In this document: one piece after another, positions 6,237 to 9,133 of the stretch
Numbering within the stretch: position 1 is the stretch's first letter
Layout: every line of letters begins with the position of its first letter
Origin: Thermoprotei archaeon
Lineage (GTDB): Archaea; Thermoproteota; Thermoprotei_A; Sulfolobales; WANQ01
Assembly (NCBI GenBank): GCA_027038805.1
Contig: JALWGO010000207.1
Span: 1-9,133, forward strand
DNA length: 9,133 nucleotides
Direction: 5' to 3'
Translations under genes and position numbers: made by a program
The notes under the pieces: generated by a model
Database searches by the model: none
What the model saw: only the letters and a program-made list of their open reading frames with translations
Told to the model about the DNA's origin: nothing

Positions 6237-8555
6237 TTGACGAGAAAGGCGCTAAGAATAAGAATTGCAGGACTTGTACAAGGAGTGGGTTTCCGTCCCT
6301 TTATCCATAGGATAGCATTGAAAACAAATGTTAGAGGTTATTGTTTAAACCTAGGAGGAAGCGAAGTAGAAGTATTCATCGAAGGAGATCAAAGACAATT
6401 GGAGGAATTCAAAAAACTACTCTACAAGGAAAAACCGCCTCCAGCAATAATAGAGAAAGTTGAAGTTAGCGTAGAAGAACCCAGAGGATATGAGGGTTTC
6501 AAGATACTTAAGAGCTCGACGAAGAAGACGATGCTTTCTCAAATACCACCAGATTTTGCTATGTGTAAGCATTGTCTAAACGAAATACTCGACCCGAGTG
6601 ATAGAAGATACAGATACCCATTCAACTCTTGTGCATGGTGTGGACCAAGATTTAGTATGTTAGAGAAACCACCATATGATAGAGAAAATACTAGTATGCG
6701 TGACTTCCCACTATGTGAGCAGTGTTTAAAAGAATACAATGATCCCCAAAACATTAGGAGACACCATGCGCAAGGAATATCATGTCCCATTTGTGGACCT
6801 AAAGTATGGTTAACAGATAGAAACGGTAATAGAATCGAGGTAAAGGACCCGATAAGAGAAGCAGCTAAACTAGTTGACGAAGGCCGTATCGTAGCAGTTA
6901 AAGGTATTGGGGGCTTCCATATAGCTGCGCTAGCATCGTCGGATGAAGTTGTATTAGAGTTGAGAAAAAGAAAGCATAGACCAGAAAAACCCTTCGCCAT
7001 AATGGTATTAGACCTACGGGTTGCAGAAAAAATAGCCCTGCTAGACGGCGTAACACGTGAGTTATTGGATTCTATATGGGCTCCAATAGTCCTCGTACCA
7101 AAAAGAGAGGACAGCCCGATCTCGAATTACGTTGCTCCAGGACTAAGCCATATCGGCATAATGAAAGCATACTCCCCGCTCCACTACTTATTGTTAATGG
7201 AGACCAGAGATAAATTCCTAATAATGACAAGCGGTAATCCCCCAGGCGAGCCGATGTGCACTACAAATCAGTGTGCTCTAACAAAGCTCCGCGGCTTCGT
7301 TGACTACTACTTATTGCATAATAGACGTATAGTTAATAGAGTTGACGACAGCGTTGTAAGGCTGACTACGGGCAAACCAGTATTTCTTAGACGTAGCCGG
7401 GGCTACGCCCCCCTATGGATAAAAACCAGTATACGTTCTCCTAAACCCATAGTAGCCTTCGGAGCTATGCTTCAAAACACTGGCGCTATAGGCTTAGAAG
7501 AGTACATAATACCAACACAATATGTTGGAGACTGTGAAAACCTTGAAACAATGGATTTTCTTGAAAAGGCTATCCACTATCTCTTAAAAGCCTACAATGT
7601 AAGAGTAGAAAAATCAGTAATAGTATCGGACAAACACCCCGAGTATTCTACAACAAAACTAGCTGAAAAATACTCGAAAGAATACAATACTAGTTTGCTG
7701 AAAGTACAACACCACCATGCCCATATAGCGTCGGCTATGGCGGAACTAGACCTACCCCTAGAATCAGAGGTTGTAGGCATAGCAATAGATGGAGTAGGAT
7801 ACGGAGATGATGGAACAATATGGGGCGGTGAAATAATGATAGCATCATATACGAGTTATAAGAGGATTGGACACCTAGAATACCATGTATTACCCGGTGG
7901 TGATAGATCAACTATTTATCCCACAAGATACTTGATGTCAATACTAGCTTCAAGTCTAAGCGAAGACGAAGTAATAAGGATAATGAGGAAACACAAACTA
8001 CTAAGGCAACTACCAGGAGGTTTAACTGAGGCAAAAATAGTATTGAAACAATTAAAATATGGTAAACCTTTGACATCAAGTACTGGCAGGTATCTTGACG
8101 CGGTTGCAAGTCTTCTCGGTGTAGCTTGGAAGCGGACATATGAGGGAGAACCAGCTATAAAGCTTGAAGCATTTGCTAGGAAAACGAGTATAATAGTAGA
8201 TTATCCAATAGAATATGTGGATGGGGTATCATTAATTAATATAAGAGAACCAGTTCTCCAAATATTAGATTTAGTTGAAAAGGGATACGATAGACGTGAG
8301 ATAGCCTATGCTGTCCAATACTGGCTAGGATACACTTACGGTAAGATAGCATTAAAAGCTATTACAAAGAAGAGAAACATAATAGCGGTCTCTGGTGGAG
8401 CAGCCGTCAATGAATACATTATACAAGGGATTAGAGACGCAGTTAATGGACGAGCCCACTTATATGTTAACCAAAAAGTCCCCCCGGGAGATGGAGGAAT
8501 ATCGCTAGGACAAGTAGCTATAGCAAAAGCTGTTTTATTAGAAAAATATTCTTAG
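6237..8555 (+). CDS. hypF: Carbamoyltransferase HypF (hydrogenase maturation)
   Basis: HypF uses carbamoyl phosphate and ATP to make carbamoyl adenylate and transfers the carbamoyl group to HypE. At 772 residues it is full length with all four domains: acylphosphatase (1-90; GLVQGVGFRPF with catalytic R20, and N38), two zinc-finger units (C110, C113, C132, C135, C160, C163, C183, C186), a YrdC-like domain (about 200-390; VAVKGIGGFHIAAL, KRKHRPEKPFAIMV, TSGNPPGEP) and a Kae1-like carbamoyltransferase domain (about 400-772; VQHHHAHIASAMAE, VGIAIDGVGYGDDG, SSTGRYLDAVASLLG, SGGAAVNEYI, GDGGISLGQ). Small departures from the usual text are HHAQG for xHAQP and GAMLQNT for GxELKNT. The start is TTG at 6237 with GGGGAG 10 bases upstream. 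It is divergent from hypC, so the maturation genes probably share a control region. Confidence 0.97.
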   Translation: MTRKALRIRIAGLVQGVGFRPFIHRIALKTNVRGYCLNLGGSEVEVFIEGDQRQLEEFKKLLYKEKPPPAIIEKVEVSVEEPRGYEGFKILKSSTKKTMLSQIPPDFAMCKHCLNEILDPSDRRYRYPFNSCAWCGPRFSMLEKPPYDRENTSMRDFPLCEQCLKEYNDPQNIRRHHAQGISCPICGPKVWLTDRNGNRIEVKDPIREAAKLVDEGRIVAVKGIGGFHIAALASSDEVVLELRKRKHRPEKPFAIMVLDLRVAEKIALLDGVTRELLDSIWAPIVLVPKREDSPISNYVAPGLSHIGIMKAYSPLHYLLLMETRDKFLIMTSGNPPGEPMCTTNQCALTKLRGFVDYYLLHNRRIVNRVDDSVVRLTTGKPVFLRRSRGYAPLWIKTSIRSPKPIVAFGAMLQNTGAIGLEEYIIPTQYVGDCENLETMDFLEKAIHYLLKAYNVRVEKSVIVSDKHPEYSTTKLAEKYSKEYNTSLLKVQHHHAHIASAMAELDLPLESEVVGIAIDGVGYGDDGTIWGGEIMIASYTSYKRIGHLEYHVLPGGDRSTIYPTRYLMSILASSLSEDEVIRIMRKHKLLRQLPGGLTEAKIVLKQLKYGKPLTSSTGRYLDAVASLLGVAWKRTYEGEPAIKLEAFARKTSIIVDYPIEYVDGVSLINIREPVLQILDLVEKGYDRREIAYAVQYWLGYTYGKIALKAITKKRNIIAVSGGAAVNEYIIQGIRDAVNGRAHLYVNQKVPPGDGGISLGQVAIAKAVLLEKYS

Positions 8556-8562
8556 GAACTCC

Positions 8563-8579
8563 TCTCTAAGTAATAGAGA
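8563..8579. terminator. Small hairpin between convergent hypF and S25e genes
   Basis: TCTCTA (8563-8568) and TAGAGA (8574-8579) form a 6-base stem with a 5-base loop inside the 33-base gap between the two facing stop codons. It could mark transcript ends on both strands. No strong T-run follows on either side, and archaeal termination depends mainly on T-runs, so the call is weak. Confidence 0.25.
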
Positions 8580-8588
8580 TTAGATAGA

Positions 8589-8885
8589 TTATTGGCTTGC
8601 TGGCACATATACGGGTGATCTCCTGCCAGCAGAGAATAGCCTTATGGCTCCTTCTTCAACTAGTTCTTTTAGTATCTTCTTAGCAGTACTAATAGTCACG
8701 GTATACTTTTCTGAGAGCAAGTAGGGTGTCAAGTAATCAAATTGTTTTCTCCTAATATCTCTTCTAACCCTATCAACTAGTTCCTTGGGTGCATGGGCTT
8801 CATAGAGAGCTTGTTGGGTTATACTTCTACTTCCTCTATCGAGATATTTTTGTTTCTCTTGTTTACTCTTCTTTTTTGGTGCCAA
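8589..8885 (-). CDS. rps25e: Small-subunit ribosomal protein S25e
   Basis: A 98-residue ribosomal protein of the S25e (eS25) family, found in archaea and eukaryotes and part of the small subunit. The basic N-terminus (MAPKKKSKQEKQ) is followed by a winged-helix core: YLTPYLLSEKYTVTIS (about 51-66), AKKILKELVEEGAIRLFS (about 68-85) and a final RRSPVYVPA strand. This matches the family's pattern of ITPxxxSerL, then a helix ending in GxIrlv, then VYxxA. The open frame runs on upstream to 8978, but those 31 extra codons are Cys/Leu-rich and unlike the family. I place the start at TTG 8885, with GGTG (8897-8894) 8 bases upstream. It is convergent with hypF, and a partial gene ends 94 bases upstream on the same strand. 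Confidence 0.88.
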   Translation of the reverse strand: MAPKKKSKQEKQKYLDRGSRSITQQALYEAHAPKELVDRVRRDIRRKQFDYLTPYLLSEKYTVTISTAKKILKELVEEGAIRLFSAGRRSPVYVPASQ

Positions 8886-8943
8886 GACTTTTACACCGAT
8901 TACGTGAACCTTTCCAGGTGTTAGGCAAGCTAGGTGGTTCTCA

Positions 8944-8956
8944 CTTAATAAGTTTA
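8944..8956 (-). promoter_or_regulatory. Candidate TATA element for S25e
   Basis: The minus strand reads AAACTTATTAAGT here, in the 94-base gap before the S25e start. A transcript starting about 26 bases downstream would have a leader near 40 bases with the GGTG ribosome site close to its end. Co-transcription from the gene at the right edge is an equally possible explanation, so confidence is low. Confidence 0.25.
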
Positions 8957-8979
8957 GTAGGAAACAATTAACCCACAAA

Positions 8980-9133
8980 CTAATTCCTTGATGATACTAT
9001 AGTATAATTTACTTTATCTTTTATTAGCCTCCCAGCTCTTTGAAAAAGCCTAGATAGGATAGCCGAGGTATTATAGGAAGTGTCAAAAATAATTACGCCT
9101 ATTGCAGGGGTATCGGAGAAGGCATACGTACCC
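8980..9133 (-). CDS. C-terminal fragment of an unidentified protein (5' end cut by window edge)
   Basis: Reading leftward from the right edge, 50 sense codons are open before a TAG at 8982-8980. The peptide ends ...IVSSRN and contains TPAIGVIIFDTSYNTSAILS followed by an Arg/Lys-rich helix (RLFQRAGRLIKDK). A hydrophobic strand (GVIIF) followed by an amphipathic helix, with ordinary codon choice for this window, supports real coding sequence. I do not recognise the family and infer no function. It is co-oriented with and upstream of the S25e gene, so the two may share a transcript. Confidence 0.6.
   Translation of the reverse strand, partial: GTYAFSDTPAIGVIIFDTSYNTSAILSRLFQRAGRLIKDKVNYTIVSSRN

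Noticed and set aside
6539..7000. 153-codon open frame on the minus strand inside hypF
   Set aside because: It lies wholly opposite the conserved zinc-finger and YrdC parts of hypF, with no ribosome site or family resemblance.
8886..8978. N-terminal extension of the S25e reading frame
   Set aside because: The extra 31 codons are Cys/Leu-rich and unlike S25e. A TTG with GGTG 8 bases upstream gives the normal family length.
8994..9005. Perfect 12-base palindrome ATACTATAGTAT
   Set aside because: It lies within the coding tail of the right-edge gene, and about two such palindromes are expected by chance in a window this long.
8986..9060. Possible C/D box small RNA starting at TTGATGAT
   Set aside because: The first base does not fit the C box (A or G expected), and no CTGA D box follows at a suitable distance.

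Overview
The window looks like chromosomal DNA of a hyperthermophilic, probably anaerobic crenarchaeon, most like the Desulfurococcales. That placement is an inference. It rests on an archaeal/eukaryal ribosomal protein (S25e), TATA-like elements about 26 bases before predicted transcript starts, Ile/Lys/Glu-rich proteins with many ATA, AGA and AGG codons, and very frequent TTG and GTG starts. No bacterial gene, mobile element, CRISPR array, tRNA or rRNA is visible.

Layout, left to right. Bases 1-313 (minus, cut by the left edge) encode a small HTH plus zinc-ribbon regulator. A 109-base divergent spacer separates it from an unrecognised 132-residue gene at 423-821 (plus). That gene overlaps, tail to tail, the end of an HD-domain phosphohydrolase (798-2300, minus). 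Upstream of the HD gene on the same strand lie a B12-binding/radical SAM enzyme (2368-3705), hypD (3710-4861), hypE (4836-5858 or 5870) and hypC (5881-6120). hypF runs the opposite way (6237-8555) from a shared 116-base control region. It ends 33 bases from the convergent stop of the S25e gene (8589-8885, minus). The C-terminal end of an unidentified minus-strand gene fills the right edge (8980-9133).

The core of the window is the assembly line for the Fe(CN)2CO half of the [NiFe]-hydrogenase active site. HypF makes carbamoyl adenylate and passes the carbamoyl group to the C-terminal cysteine of HypE. HypE dehydrates it to a thiocyanate. HypC and HypD hold the iron while cyanide and CO are added. 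All key residues are present: the HypC cysteine right after the initiator, the HypE C-terminal Pro-Arg-Ile-Cys, the HypD CGTH and GPGCPVC motifs and cluster cysteines, and the four HypF domains. The nickel-insertion genes hypA and hypB, a maturation protease and the hydrogenase itself are not in the window.

The least ordinary feature is the radical SAM gene, only 4 bases after hypD and apparently co-translated with it. Nothing in the sequence proves a hydrogenase role, but tight linkage to hypC-hypE-hypD makes it the best candidate here for undescribed biology.
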